Shown here: positions 44,884 to 54,363 of the stretch, piece after piece
How the letters are laid out: each line of letters opens with the position of its first letter
Numbering within the stretch: the first letter of the stretch is position 1
Origin: Gemmatimonadota bacterium
GTDB lineage: Bacteria > Gemmatimonadota > Gemmatimonadetes > Longimicrobiales > Gaopeijiaceae
DNA: 64,000 nt
NCBI GenBank assembly: GCA_022560615.1
Contig: JADFSR010000008.1
Location: forward strand, 1 to 64,000
Direction of reading: 5' to 3'
Position numbers and translations under genes: made by a program
The notes under the pieces: generated by a model
Database searches by the model: none
The model's input: only the letters and a program-made list of their open reading frames with translations
Told to the model about the DNA's origin: nothing

Positions 44884-45831
44884 GGACGCTGGGCAGGCGG
44901 GCACCGAGAAGGCGCCACCCAGGGGAGCCGGGTCCACGACGACTTCGAAAGTGCGGGTCACCGTAGATGCGAAGACCCCCGTGCCGTCCCCGCGAATGCT
45001 CGGCACGCGCACCTGCCCCGACGGGTTGAAATTGCCGCCCCGGACCCAGTTCACATAGTTCCGGTCCGTCGCCGAAATCATCACCGCCGCCCGGGTACCC
45101 GGCGGCAGGCCGTCCTGGAGGCTCGTCGCGAGTTCCTGGTCGAGCTCGAAGCGGCTGAAGATCCCGAACTCACCGGGAAACACGATCGTGGTGTCGGAGG
45201 CCGAGATCGAGAGGCCCAGCAGCTCCAACGTGTCGCTCTCCACGTCGATTCCCAGCAGGGCGAACGCGTCCTTGATGCCCACGATCAAGGTCTCGTTCAC
45301 GTACGCCCACGTGCCCTCGGACGCCGTCCAACGAACCGTGAGCGGAGTGCTCGGTGGGAGTAGACACTGCGCCCCCTCCGCGACACCCAGGATCGCGAAG
45401 TCCCCGGGCACGACCGTGGCGCTTGTCAGCGCCCCACCCGAGGCGAGATCTATACGCAGTCGGAGGTGGTCCCCCGGACCGAAGGGCGCCGAGGCCGTGG
45501 GCGCCATCCAGTAGCAAGAGCCCGTACCACCCTCGGGCGTCGCGCTGACGCACCTCTCGATCGCGGTCGCCGCGAGTTCCACGCTCGGTCCGCCATCTCG
45601 TGTGATGACGATCCTGGCGCCCGGCACCGGATGGAAGCCCTCACCCAAGCCACCGACGGTCCGGTGCAGAAACGCGGTCACGCGGTCGCCGCCGAAGAGG
45701 CCCTCGCCGATCTGAACGTGCACCTCCGCCACGATCACGTCCTCGACATCGACGATCGTGATCTCCTGGAGCGTGCAGCCCCCGAGAGCCAACGACACGA
45801 CCATGGCCCTGATCCGACGCCCCCCAGCCAT
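44881..45831 (-). CDS. Outer-membrane-type lipoprotein beside the TonB receptor (DUF4249-like?)
   Basis: A 316-residue protein with a lipobox (MVVSLALGG-C) and an Ig-like start (VIVAEVHVQIGEG to VPGARIVITRDGGPSVEL). The gene overlaps the TonB receptor stop by TGATG. In Bacteroidota, DUF4249 lipoproteins pair with carboxypeptidase-regulatory TonB receptors of this type; the layout here is similar, but sequence assignment is uncertain. It may bind the receptor ligand or close the channel at the cell surface. Confidence 0.65.
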   Translation of the reverse strand: MAGGRRIRAMVVSLALGGCTLQEITIVDVEDVIVAEVHVQIGEGLFGGDRVTAFLHRTVGGLGEGFHPVPGARIVITRDGGPSVELAATAIERCVSATPEGGTGSCYWMAPTASAPFGPGDHLRLRIDLASGGALTSATVVPGDFAILGVAEGAQCLLPPSTPLTVRWTASEGTWAYVNETLIVGIKDAFALLGIDVESDTLELLGLSISASDTTIVFPGEFGIFSRFELDQELATSLQDGLPPGTRAAVMISATDRNYVNWVRGGNFNPSGQVRVPSIRGDGTGVFASTVTRTFEVVVDPAPLGGAFSVPACPAS

Positions 45832-48218
45832 CAGAAGTGCACCTCGAAGCCGAACGTAGGGAGAATCGGGAACATCGAAATGCCGGAGCGCGTCGCTGGA
45901 GAGCGGTCGTATTCATAGAAATAGAAGAGCACGTTGCGCTTGTCGTAGACGTTCACCAGGTCGACGTGGGGCGTGATCGTTCCCCACGACTTCTCGAATG
46001 ACTTCCGGAAGCTGGCGTCGAGCCGATGGTAGGTCGGGTACCGAGACGCATTGCGGCTCTCGAGCGCGACAGCATAATCGCTCAGGTCCGTATGTTCGGC
46101 CGCGCCCGCCCACTGGAGGCGGCCACCGCCGACGACGAACTGCGGCGAGTAATATGCGTACGACCCGATCGCGCGCGTGTAGGGGGTGCCTGTGCCAACG
46201 TTCCAGCGCAGCCCTCCCTGCCAGCCCCACGGGAGCGGATAGCGCAACACGAGGTCGACGTCGAGCCGACGATCGAAGATCGGGGAGTATGTGATGGACG
46301 GCTGGGGCGCCTCCGGGGACAACACATCCGGGAAGGTCCGGTCAGCCCGAAGAAGGGAAATGGCGATCCAGCCGTTCACATCGCCCGTCTCCTTGCGCAG
46401 GAGCAGATCCGCGCCGTACGAGAGGCCGTCGCCCGAGAGAATGTCGTCGAAGTCGTCGTTGGGGTCGTCGGCTACGTTGAAAGTCACCACACCGTCGAAG
46501 GACCGCACGTAGGCCTCGATCGACCAGAACCAATCGATGTCTCGATACCCCTCGACGCCGAGCTGAAGCTGATCCGAAACCACGTGCGGCGCCCTCGCGC
46601 CCGCGAGCACCCAGAAATCCAGTCCCAGAGGGAGTTCCTCGTCCCTGAGAGAGTGAAGGAACTGCGTGTACCGCCCAGCCGCGACCTTCACCGCGACGTC
46701 GCCGCCATCGAAGAAGCGCTTGGCCGCGAGCCGAGGCGCCAGCTCGAAGATCCGATCGCCGGGGTCCGGGCTCCACGCGTCGAGACGCAGACCGACCTCG
46801 AGCAACCATTCTCGTGGGCGAGACCAGGATGTCTGGGCATAGGTGCCAAGTAGCCACCCATCACCCTCACCGCTACCGAATTCCGTGCCTCCCGTCTTGA
46901 AGAGATTTCGGTACGAGAGGCGCTCGAGCACCCCTCCAACCCTGACGCCCATGGTCGGTGTCGGGCGCGTATCGAGATCGACGCGGAGCTGGCTCTGTGC
47001 GATCCGACTGGTGAGCTCTGTATCGGCGAAGTCCGGGAAACTCAGGCCGGTCCCGTAGCGGCTGACGTTCGCGCGGACGTCGAGAGAGCCACCGCCGCGG
47101 CGCGGGTGCGTCCACCTGCCACCGAATACGTCGTTGCCCCAGTCCCAATCGATACGGAGGGGAAAGTCTTCAGCGTCGAGCCGCGTGAGATCGAGCACAT
47201 CCTTTCCGGTGTATCCGGTAAGCGTGATGCGATCGCCCGACTCAGTCCAACCCTCCATCACGGTCTGGAGATCGGTGAGGTGATACGGAAACTCGAACAC
47301 GGGCTTCATCAGGATGTCGAAGTACGACCGCCGGGCCGAAGTGCGCCATTTGACGTTCGCGAGACCCAAGGAGTGCGCTGTACCGCGGGGGAGACTGCCG
47401 CCTATTGCGACACGACTGGCGAGCAGAGAGATGCCGGCGTCGATCTTGAAATCACCGTCGCCGGGATCGCTCTCGATCTGGAGGACTGACGAGACCCGAC
47501 CGCCGTGCTCCGCCGGGAAGCCCCCCGAATACAGTTCGGCCCGGTCGAGCATGTCCGCGTTGAACACCGAGAAGAACCCGCCGAGATGGAACGGGCTGAA
47601 GATCGGCACGCCGTCCAGTAAGATCAGGTTCTGATCGGCCGAGCCACCCCGCACGTGGAAGGAGGCCGAGAAGTCTGTTGTGGATACGACCCCGGGCAGA
47701 ACCTGGATCGCTCGGATCGGATCAGCCTCGACGACACCAGGCAGTTGCTTGAGGTCCGAGAGCTTGATCTCACGGACTGTCGCGCCTCCGAGCTCCTCAA
47801 AACGGATTCGCGCCCTGCTCCGCTCCGCTTCGACGGAAATGCCCTCGACCTCGATGGCCTGGCGTACCAATCGGAGGTCGTACTCGAGCGTTTGCCCGGC
47901 GCCAAGCGTCAAGACCTCCGTCTGTTCGCCGTAGCCGAGTGCCTGAACCAGAAGCTGATACGTTCCGGCGGGCACTGATGCGAGCCGGAACGAACCGAGG
48001 CGGTCGGTATCGGCCGCACCGATGGTGATGGTCCCTGCAAGCAGCCGGACCGTCGCACCGTACACGGCCGAGCCTTCCTCGCCGCGGATGCGCCCTTGAA
48101 CGGTCCCCGGCTGTGCCTCGAGCGGAAGCCACATCCCGAGCAGCGCCCCGAGAGCGAGCAGACACCGCACCGCCCATCTATGTACTGGCAAATTGATCCT
48201 TTCCGATGATCGCTTCAC
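45831..48218 (-). CDS. TonB-dependent outer-membrane receptor
   Basis: About 795 residues: signal peptide (VRCLLALGALLGMWLPLEA), carboxypeptidase-regulatory-like beta domain (GTVQGRIRGEEGSAVYGATV), plug domain (IRAIQVLPGVVSTTDFSASFHVRGG, LILLDGVPIF, AEHGGRVSSVLQIES) and a 22-strand-type barrel ending in an aromatic-capped PTFGFEVHF. It imports an unknown ligand with TonB energy. The start is uncertain: GTG 48218 has GGGAG too close, while TTG 48191 has AAGGA five bases away and gives a shorter signal peptide. It is 26 bases after the RND permease stop. Confidence 0.85.
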   Translation of the reverse strand: MKRSSERINLPVHRWAVRCLLALGALLGMWLPLEAQPGTVQGRIRGEEGSAVYGATVRLLAGTITIGAADTDRLGSFRLASVPAGTYQLLVQALGYGEQTEVLTLGAGQTLEYDLRLVRQAIEVEGISVEAERSRARIRFEELGGATVREIKLSDLKQLPGVVEADPIRAIQVLPGVVSTTDFSASFHVRGGSADQNLILLDGVPIFSPFHLGGFFSVFNADMLDRAELYSGGFPAEHGGRVSSVLQIESDPGDGDFKIDAGISLLASRVAIGGSLPRGTAHSLGLANVKWRTSARRSYFDILMKPVFEFPYHLTDLQTVMEGWTESGDRITLTGYTGKDVLDLTRLDAEDFPLRIDWDWGNDVFGGRWTHPRRGGGSLDVRANVSRYGTGLSFPDFADTELTSRIAQSQLRVDLDTRPTPTMGVRVGGVLERLSYRNLFKTGGTEFGSGEGDGWLLGTYAQTSWSRPREWLLEVGLRLDAWSPDPGDRIFELAPRLAAKRFFDGGDVAVKVAAGRYTQFLHSLRDEELPLGLDFWVLAGARAPHVVSDQLQLGVEGYRDIDWFWSIEAYVRSFDGVVTFNVADDPNDDFDDILSGDGLSYGADLLLRKETGDVNGWIAISLLRADRTFPDVLSPEAPQPSITYSPIFDRRLDVDLVLRYPLPWGWQGGLRWNVGTGTPYTRAIGSYAYYSPQFVVGGGRLQWAGAAEHTDLSDYAVALESRNASRYPTYHRLDASFRKSFEKSWGTITPHVDLVNVYDKRNVLFYFYEYDRSPATRSGISMFPILPTFGFEVHF

Positions 48219-48224
48219 TCTCCC

Positions 48225-48249
48225 GTGGCCCACTAGCACTAGCACTAGC
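48225..48249 (-). repeat. TAGTGC hexamer array at the RND permease stop codon (right inverted-repeat arm)
   Basis: The minus strand reads GCTAGTGCTAGTGCTAGT (48249-48232), starting in the last Arg codon and containing the stop TAG (48247-48245), and continues into TAGTGGGCCAC. It is the inverted copy of 44823-44840. Confidence 0.9.
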
Positions 48250-51200
48250 GTCCCCCTCCGGTCGCGCTGAGCTCGGCCGCCGACATCGGCAGCCGACTCG
48301 CGCTCCGCCCCACCCACCACGCCTCCGCGTTCGCCTGAACCATGGTCAGTGCAGGCACCAGCAGCATCAGGATCGCCGTCGCGAACACGATTCCGAAAGC
48401 GAGCGACGCCGCCATCGGGATCAAGAACTGAGCTTGTAGACTGCGCTCGAAGACGAGCGGCGCAACTCCCAGGAACGTCGTGAGCGAGGTCAGCATGATG
48501 GGGCGGAAGCGCGCCTTCGCGCCGGAGATGATCGCGTCGCGTGCGCTCATCCCCTTCTGCCGTTGCTCGTTGATGAAATCGATCATGACGAGCGCGTCGT
48601 TCACGACCACCCCAGACAGCCCGAGGATCCCGAAGATCGAGAGCAGCCCCAGAGAGAGGCCCATGGCGAGATGGGCCCACAACGCCCCGACGATCCCGAA
48701 GGGGATCGCCGCCATGATGATGAGAGGTTGCACATACGAGCCGAACGGGATCGCGAGCAGCGCGTAGATCACCAATAGCGCCAGGATGAATCCCCGCCCG
48801 ATGGAGCTGAACGACTCCTGCTGTTCCTGTTGTGCCCCGCCGAAGCTGACGCCGAGCCGGCCATCTTCGGCGGCGATGGCGGGGATGATGACTTCCGCCA
48901 GTTCGCGTGTTGCCACCTGGCCGGTCACGATGGCCGGGTCGACGTCGCCGGTGATCGTGAGGATGCGCCGACCTTCCTTTCGGCGGATCGTGGTGGGCGA
49001 GCCACCGAGGGAGACTCGCGCGATCCGATCCAGCATGACCTGGCCGCCGGCCGGCGTGCGCACCATATAGTCCCCGACGTCCGCGATGGCGTCGCGCTCG
49101 TTCTTAGGTAGGCGCACATAGACTCGTATGTCCTCCCTTCCACGCTGCACCCGCAACGCCTCGTCTCCGAAGAACGCGGCGCGGACCTGTCGAGCAACCT
49201 CCTCCAGCGTGAGGCCCAGAGTGCCGGCTTCGGGCTTCAAGCGTAGCTGAATCTCTTTGAGTCCCTGATCCTGGTCGGTCTCCACGTCGAAAACACCCGC
49301 CAGCGCTTCCAGTTCGGCCACCACGTGACGACCGATCGCTGCCAACCGCACGGGATCGGGGTGCGACAACTCCACTTGAATCGGCGCGCCGATGTTGACG
49401 ATATCTGCGGAGAACGTCAGTGAGCGGACCTCCGGAAGGTTGCCGATTTCCTCTCTCCAGACCTGCTCGAAGCGTGACGCCGGAATGGTCCTCTCTTCCG
49501 CGCTGAGCAGCCGCACGTTTACGTACGCCCGGTTCCCGACGGAACCGCCCGGCGCGAAGGACGCGACCGGCCCACCGAGCGCCGGTGATTGGCCCACTAC
49601 GCTATAGACGCCCCGAACGAGCGGCGGGGCGTCCGCTGACCGCTCGGTCTCCAGTCGTTCGACTGCGCGCTCGGCGGCCAGGCGAATCCGCTCCGTCACC
49701 TGCCGCGTGCGCTCGACCGAGGTGCCCTCCGGCATCTCGAGGTCGGCGATCACGTTGTCGCCTTCCACCGCTGGAAAGAACTCGACCCGGATCAGCCCCG
49801 CAGGTATGAGCGCGACGGATAGAATGACCAACGCCACCGCCCCCGCGATGATTATGCCGGGCTCCCTGGTCGCGAATCGCAATCCCCGCTCCAACGGCCC
49901 GTGTATGAAGGCCTGAAGCCGCCGGTCGACCGACTGCTGGATCCGAGCGATCCCGCGGGTTATACCGGATTTCCCGCGCGCGTGTGGCTCGGGCAGGTGC
50001 GAGAGGTGGTGGGGCAGGATCAGGAGCGATTCGATGAGCGACAACGTCAGTACCGAAATCACGATGATGGGGATCGCCCCAAGGATCTTCCCGATCGCGC
50101 CGGGCGCGAAGAGCAGGGGTGAGAACGCGGTAATCGTGGTGAGAACGGCGAAAATGACCGGACCTGTGATACGCTTGGCGCCACGCACCGCTGCGAGCAG
50201 GCCCGGCACTCCACGCTCTCGCTGCGTGTAGATGTTCTCCCCGACCACGATCGCGTCGTCCACCACGATTCCGACCGCTAGGATGAAGCCGAACAGCGAT
50301 ATCACGTTGATCGAGACGCCGAGCACCATCATCACCGCCAGCGTGCCGATGAAGGACATCGCGATCCCGGCCGCCACCCAGATTGCGAGGCCCAGCTCGA
50401 GGAAAAGCGACAGCGCGACGAGGACCAGCAGCAGGCCGAGCGCAGCGTTCTTCAGCATCAAGCGCAATCGGTCCGCGAGCAGGTCTGCGTCGTTGTTCCA
50501 TATCTCGAGGGAGACGCCTTCGGGTAGGCCTGGAATGATGTCTTCTGCAAGCGCGACCTCGATCGCGTCCACGATCTCCAGCACACGCTCGTTGGACGTG
50601 CGGTACACCTCCACGAGCGCGGCGGGCCGGCCGTTGTAGCGCGTGATCAAGTCCGCCTCTTCAAAGCCGTCGATCACGGTCGCGATGTCCCCCAGGCGGA
50701 CGACCGTTCCGTCCGGACGGCTGATGACCACGATCGACTCGAAGTCCTGCTGATCGTAGTTCTGCCCGAGCGTGCGGATGCGCACTTGCTCGTCGCGCGT
50801 CTCTATGCTTCCGGCCGAGAGGTCGAGGCTGCCCTGGCGCACCACCCGCGAAATGTCGCCGAGCGTGAGACCCAAAGCGCGGAGAGTGCTCTGATCGACT
50901 TCGATCGAAATCTCGTACTGCCTGACGCCGCTCGTCTCCACGAACGAGATCTCATCGAGCTCGGAGAGCGCATCCTCGGTCCGGTACGCGATCTCCTTGA
51001 GCGTGCGTTCGGAAACGTCACCGAAGATCACGAGTTTGATGACGCTCTGGCGGTTGGTGAGCTCGCGGATCTCCGGCCGCTCCGCGTCGACCGGGAAGGT
51101 CGTGATCCGGTCGACTTCGGCCTTCACGTCGTCGAGCACCCGGCTCGCGTCCGCGCCCAGCGCGAGCTGCAGCAAGACCGTACCGAGGCCTTCCGCGGCG

Positions 51201-51517
51201 GTGGAGGTGATCTCATCGATTCCCTCCACCGACTGCACCTGCTCCTCGATCCTGAGCAGGATCGATTGCTCGATCTCGTCCGGCGTCGCGCCAGGGTAGG
51301 GGACCGAGACCATGACGATGTCGAGGCTGAACTCCGGAAAGACCTCCTGGACGAGAGTCCCCATCGACACGAATCCCGCCATGATCACGAAGACCATGAG
51401 CAGGTTAGCCGCGACCTTGTGCTTCGCCATGTATGCGACCGGGCCGTGGTAGTCGTCGGCCGCTCCCCGCGGCTCGTGCTCCTTCGGCGCGGGCTCGTCT
51501 TCGGGCGTCCGGGTCAT
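48245..51517 (-). CDS. RND-family efflux permease (AcrB/HAE1 type)
   Basis: A 1090-residue inner-membrane pump with 12 helices and two large periplasmic loops. Seen: ANLLMVFVIMAGFVSMGTLV, PYPGATPDEIEQSILLRIEE, the proton-relay helix ILAVGIVVDDAIVVGENIY and, in the second half, ILGLSGVVVNDALVMIDFINEQRQKGMSARDAI. It expels drugs, lipids or metabolites together with the adjoining adaptor and outer-membrane factor. The aspartates in VVDDAIV are present, so it should be functional. Confidence 0.93.
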   Translation of the reverse strand: MTRTPEDEPAPKEHEPRGAADDYHGPVAYMAKHKVAANLLMVFVIMAGFVSMGTLVQEVFPEFSLDIVMVSVPYPGATPDEIEQSILLRIEEQVQSVEGIDEITSTAAEGLGTVLLQLALGADASRVLDDVKAEVDRITTFPVDAERPEIRELTNRQSVIKLVIFGDVSERTLKEIAYRTEDALSELDEISFVETSGVRQYEISIEVDQSTLRALGLTLGDISRVVRQGSLDLSAGSIETRDEQVRIRTLGQNYDQQDFESIVVISRPDGTVVRLGDIATVIDGFEEADLITRYNGRPAALVEVYRTSNERVLEIVDAIEVALAEDIIPGLPEGVSLEIWNNDADLLADRLRLMLKNAALGLLLVLVALSLFLELGLAIWVAAGIAMSFIGTLAVMMVLGVSINVISLFGFILAVGIVVDDAIVVGENIYTQRERGVPGLLAAVRGAKRITGPVIFAVLTTITAFSPLLFAPGAIGKILGAIPIIVISVLTLSLIESLLILPHHLSHLPEPHARGKSGITRGIARIQQSVDRRLQAFIHGPLERGLRFATREPGIIIAGAVALVILSVALIPAGLIRVEFFPAVEGDNVIADLEMPEGTSVERTRQVTERIRLAAERAVERLETERSADAPPLVRGVYSVVGQSPALGGPVASFAPGGSVGNRAYVNVRLLSAEERTIPASRFEQVWREEIGNLPEVRSLTFSADIVNIGAPIQVELSHPDPVRLAAIGRHVVAELEALAGVFDVETDQDQGLKEIQLRLKPEAGTLGLTLEEVARQVRAAFFGDEALRVQRGREDIRVYVRLPKNERDAIADVGDYMVRTPAGGQVMLDRIARVSLGGSPTTIRRKEGRRILTITGDVDPAIVTGQVATRELAEVIIPAIAAEDGRLGVSFGGAQQEQQESFSSIGRGFILALLVIYALLAIPFGSYVQPLIIMAAIPFGIVGALWAHLAMGLSLGLLSIFGILGLSGVVVNDALVMIDFINEQRQKGMSARDAIISGAKARFRPIMLTSLTTFLGVAPLVFERSLQAQFLIPMAASLAFGIVFATAILMLLVPALTMVQANAEAWWVGRSASRLPMSAAELSATGGGR

Positions 51518-51521
51518 GGGG

Positions 51522-52751
51522 CTACTGCCTCCCAGTACCGGTCGGCGCGTCGGCCAGGCGCACTTGCATGCCGTTGGTCGCGACGGTGACGCCCCCGACG
51601 ATCACGAGCTGTCCGTGGGTGAAGTCCCCGATGACGTAGAGCAGCTCGTCAGTCGCCTGGAGCACGTCGGCTACGACGATCTGCACGCGCCCGTCCGCGC
51701 CGATCGTCCAGACGTCGCCGCCCTGACGCAGAGCGCGGCGGGGTAGAACGAAGTACTCGGCCAGTTCGAGCCCATCGATGGTGACTTGAACGAACTGTCC
51801 GACAAGGAGCGGCGGCGCCACGCCAGCCTCCGAATCCGCATCGACCGCCTGACCTCGCTTGAAGGGATCGGGGACGCGTACCACGACGGCGATCGTGCGG
51901 CTCTGCTCGTCGAGCGCGGTTTCGGCCCGGTCGACGTATCCCTGCCAACGGAAGCGCCGAGCGCCGTACTCGATGGTCACGACCGCCGGAATCGAGCGGT
52001 CGTCGTCACCGGCCTGGAGCGACCAGAGGTTCGGAATCAGCGCGGCATCGTCGTCGGACATAGGGACCACGACCTCGACCGCGTCCGAGGCGTAGATCTG
52101 CCCGAGACTTTGTCCGGGAGCGACGAAGCGCCCCACGTCTGCGACCTCGGCACGGACCAGCCCGTCGAAGGGAGACGTCACCGCGGTTCGGGACAACGCC
52201 AACTCGGCATCGCGCAGCTGAGCTTCGGCGCGCGCGAGTCCAGCTCGGGCCGCCTGGAGTTGGGGCTCGCGCAGCACCAACGGACTCGGGAGCGCCGCGC
52301 CGTTTCCTCTCCGACTCTCCCGCGCCCGGAACTGTTCGTACTCGGCCCGAGCGATATCGGCCTCCTCTTCAGCCAGGAGTAGCGCGACCCGCTGCGTGGC
52401 TACGTCGGCTTCAGCCTGCTGCACGCGATTCTCGTAGTCGGCGGGGTCGATGCGGACGAGGACTTCACCCGCGGACACGTGGCCGCCGCTCTGCAGGTTG
52501 GGGCTGACCGCCACGATCTTGCCCCCCACCTCGGGCGCGATGTCGATCTCCCAATGTGGACGCACGGTGCCGCTTCCGAAGACCAGAATCGGACCGGACC
52601 CCGCGACCACTTCCTCGACGGTCACGACGGGCGACTCCGGCTCGGGGGGTCGCCGTGGGGGCTCGGGCCGCAAACTGATCATCACCTGCGCGACCGCAAC
52701 GGCGCCGATGACGATTCCGGCCATGGCGAAGAGACTTCTGCGATTCGTCAT
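51522..52751 (-). CDS. RND periplasmic adaptor (membrane fusion protein)
   Basis: A 409-residue HlyD-type adaptor. It has an N-terminal membrane anchor (LFAMAGIVIGAVAVAQVMI), a lipoyl half-motif (GTVRPHWEIDIAPEVGGKIVAV), a coiled-coil (QQAEADVATQRVALLLAEEEA to LARAEAQLRDAELALSRT), the second lipoyl half (TSPFDGLVRAEVADVGRFV) and beta-barrel domains. ATG 52751 overlaps the outer-membrane factor stop (ATGA). It bridges the permease and the outer-membrane channel. Confidence 0.93.
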   Translation of the reverse strand: MTNRRSLFAMAGIVIGAVAVAQVMISLRPEPPRRPPEPESPVVTVEEVVAGSGPILVFGSGTVRPHWEIDIAPEVGGKIVAVSPNLQSGGHVSAGEVLVRIDPADYENRVQQAEADVATQRVALLLAEEEADIARAEYEQFRARESRRGNGAALPSPLVLREPQLQAARAGLARAEAQLRDAELALSRTAVTSPFDGLVRAEVADVGRFVAPGQSLGQIYASDAVEVVVPMSDDDAALIPNLWSLQAGDDDRSIPAVVTIEYGARRFRWQGYVDRAETALDEQSRTIAVVVRVPDPFKRGQAVDADSEAGVAPPLLVGQFVQVTIDGLELAEYFVLPRRALRQGGDVWTIGADGRVQIVVADVLQATDELLYVIGDFTHGQLVIVGGVTVATNGMQVRLADAPTGTGRQ

Positions 52752-54229
52752 GAAGTGGTCTCGATTGGGGTCCATCCGCCGCCGAGGGCGCGATGGACGG
52801 CGAGACGGGCCAGCGCGAGTTCCGTGCCCGCTGCGGAGAGAGTGGACTGCACGCCGAGCAACGTGCGCAGGGCGTCGAGGTAGTCTGTGTAGCCCACCAC
52901 GCCAGCGGCGTAGCGGCGGGCCTGTAGGTCGGCAGAGGCCTGAGCTTCCTCGCGCTGGGAAGTCAGGAGCGCATGGCGCTCACGCTCTTGCTCGTAGCCA
53001 GTGAGGGACGTCTCCACCTCGTAGACGGCGGTCAAGACCGCCCGGCCGAAGGCCGCGGCGAACTGGACGTATTGGGCCTCGGCCGCCTTCACATTGTTGC
53101 GTAGCCGCCCACCCTGGAAGATCGGAGCCGTCAGCCCCCCCAGCAGGCTGCTGAACCACTGACCCGCGTCGAAGAGCCCTCCTGGATCGCTACTCTGCTG
53201 CCCCACCGACCCCGCCAGGGAAAGCGTGGGAAGGAGCTGGGCTTTGCGCGCTCCCACGCGGAAGCGGGCCGCCTCCAGACGCTCGGCCGCGGCACGCAGG
53301 TCGGGGCGTTGCAAAAGCAGGTCGGCGGGGATCCCCGTGTCGATCGCATCGAAAGGCAAGGTCGGATCGAGTTCCGCCAAGAGTCCGCCGATGCGGCCGG
53401 CGAACTTCCCGATGAGCACCGCCATACGGCCCTCGGCGTCGGCGAGTTGCATCTCGATTTGTGGGAGGCTGGCCTGCACCGTTCGCAAGTCGAGGCGCAC
53501 CTGGTACAACTCCAGCGAGGAAACCAGTCCTCGGTCGTAGCGGGTCTCGGTGAGCGCCTCTCGCTCCTCGAGCACGTCGACGGTCTCTCGGCTCAGCCCC
53601 AGGCGCTCCCGCAGATCGCCGATCTGGAAGTACGTGGAGATCGTCTCGGAGAGGACCCCGAGCCGTGCTGCGTGCAGGTCCGCACGGGACGCCATGAGAT
53701 CGGCCGCGGCGGCCTTCCCGTCGTTGCGGGCGCGGCCCCAGAAGTCCAACTCCCAGGAGAATCCCAGCGACGCGGAATACGTGGTGAAGTCGAAGCGGTC
53801 GAAGCTCGGACCCGCCCGCGCGGAGTCCCCCCCCAGTCGACCCAAGGCTCCGCCTATCCCCGTGTTCGCGGGCTGGCTCGATCGGCTCACGTCTCCTCCA
53901 GCCTGGACCTGCGGGAAGAGATCCGCCCAGGCGATGCCCGATTGGGCTCTGGCCTGTTCGACTCGCGCGACGGCCTCGACCAGATCGAGGTTGGAGACGA
54001 GCGCGGAGTCGATCAGCGCGTCGAGCGTGGGGTTGCGGAAGTCGCGCCACCACTCGAGCGGCGCGTATGCGCCTGTGGCCTCCGACTCCAAGAAGGTTTC
54101 GGGAAGAGCCTCTACCGGCTGAGGCAGCTCGGGGTCGGGCGCGAACGAGCAGCCCACCGTGGCCAGAAGGGCGAGGGCCGCGTGTCGTCGAGGCTGGATC
54201 GTCGTCCGCATTCGTTCTTTCGTCTTCAT
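52748..54229 (-). CDS. Outer-membrane efflux factor (TolC/NodT lipoprotein)
   Basis: A 493-residue protein with lipobox-like LALLATVGCSFAPDPELPQP and two OEP repeats; WWRDFRNPTLDALIDSALVSNLDL starts the first, and NLDLVEAVARVEQARAQ is typical of NodT-type channels. RPDLRAAAERLEAARFRVGARKAQLLPTLSL marks the second. First gene of the pump operon, divergent from the regulator, with a 35-base dyad between them. Confidence 0.93.
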   Translation of the reverse strand: MKTKERMRTTIQPRRHAALALLATVGCSFAPDPELPQPVEALPETFLESEATGAYAPLEWWRDFRNPTLDALIDSALVSNLDLVEAVARVEQARAQSGIAWADLFPQVQAGGDVSRSSQPANTGIGGALGRLGGDSARAGPSFDRFDFTTYSASLGFSWELDFWGRARNDGKAAAADLMASRADLHAARLGVLSETISTYFQIGDLRERLGLSRETVDVLEEREALTETRYDRGLVSSLELYQVRLDLRTVQASLPQIEMQLADAEGRMAVLIGKFAGRIGGLLAELDPTLPFDAIDTGIPADLLLQRPDLRAAAERLEAARFRVGARKAQLLPTLSLAGSVGQQSSDPGGLFDAGQWFSSLLGGLTAPIFQGGRLRNNVKAAEAQYVQFAAAFGRAVLTAVYEVETSLTGYEQERERHALLTSQREEAQASADLQARRYAAGVVGYTDYLDALRTLLGVQSTLSAAGTELALARLAVHRALGGGWTPIETTS

Positions 54230-54303
54230 ACGCAGCTGTTAAGATCCGCTGGAGCCCCATGGTCATACCACGGGTGGATCGCCCGTCAGCGAACAGCGGT
54301 GGT

Positions 54304-54338
54304 GACACGTTATTATAGCAACACTATATGATCGTGTC
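54304..54338. promoter_or_regulatory. 35-bp dyad between the pump operon and the TetR-type gene
   Basis: GACACG at 54304-54309 and CGTGTC at 54333-54338 are the outer arms; TATAG-CAACA-CTATA is the core. The 15-base arms pair at 12 positions. AT-rich -10-like boxes lie inside it, so binding would block both divergent promoters. Confidence 0.65.
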
Positions 54339-54363
54339 AGGGCTTGCAAGCTATGAGCTACCC

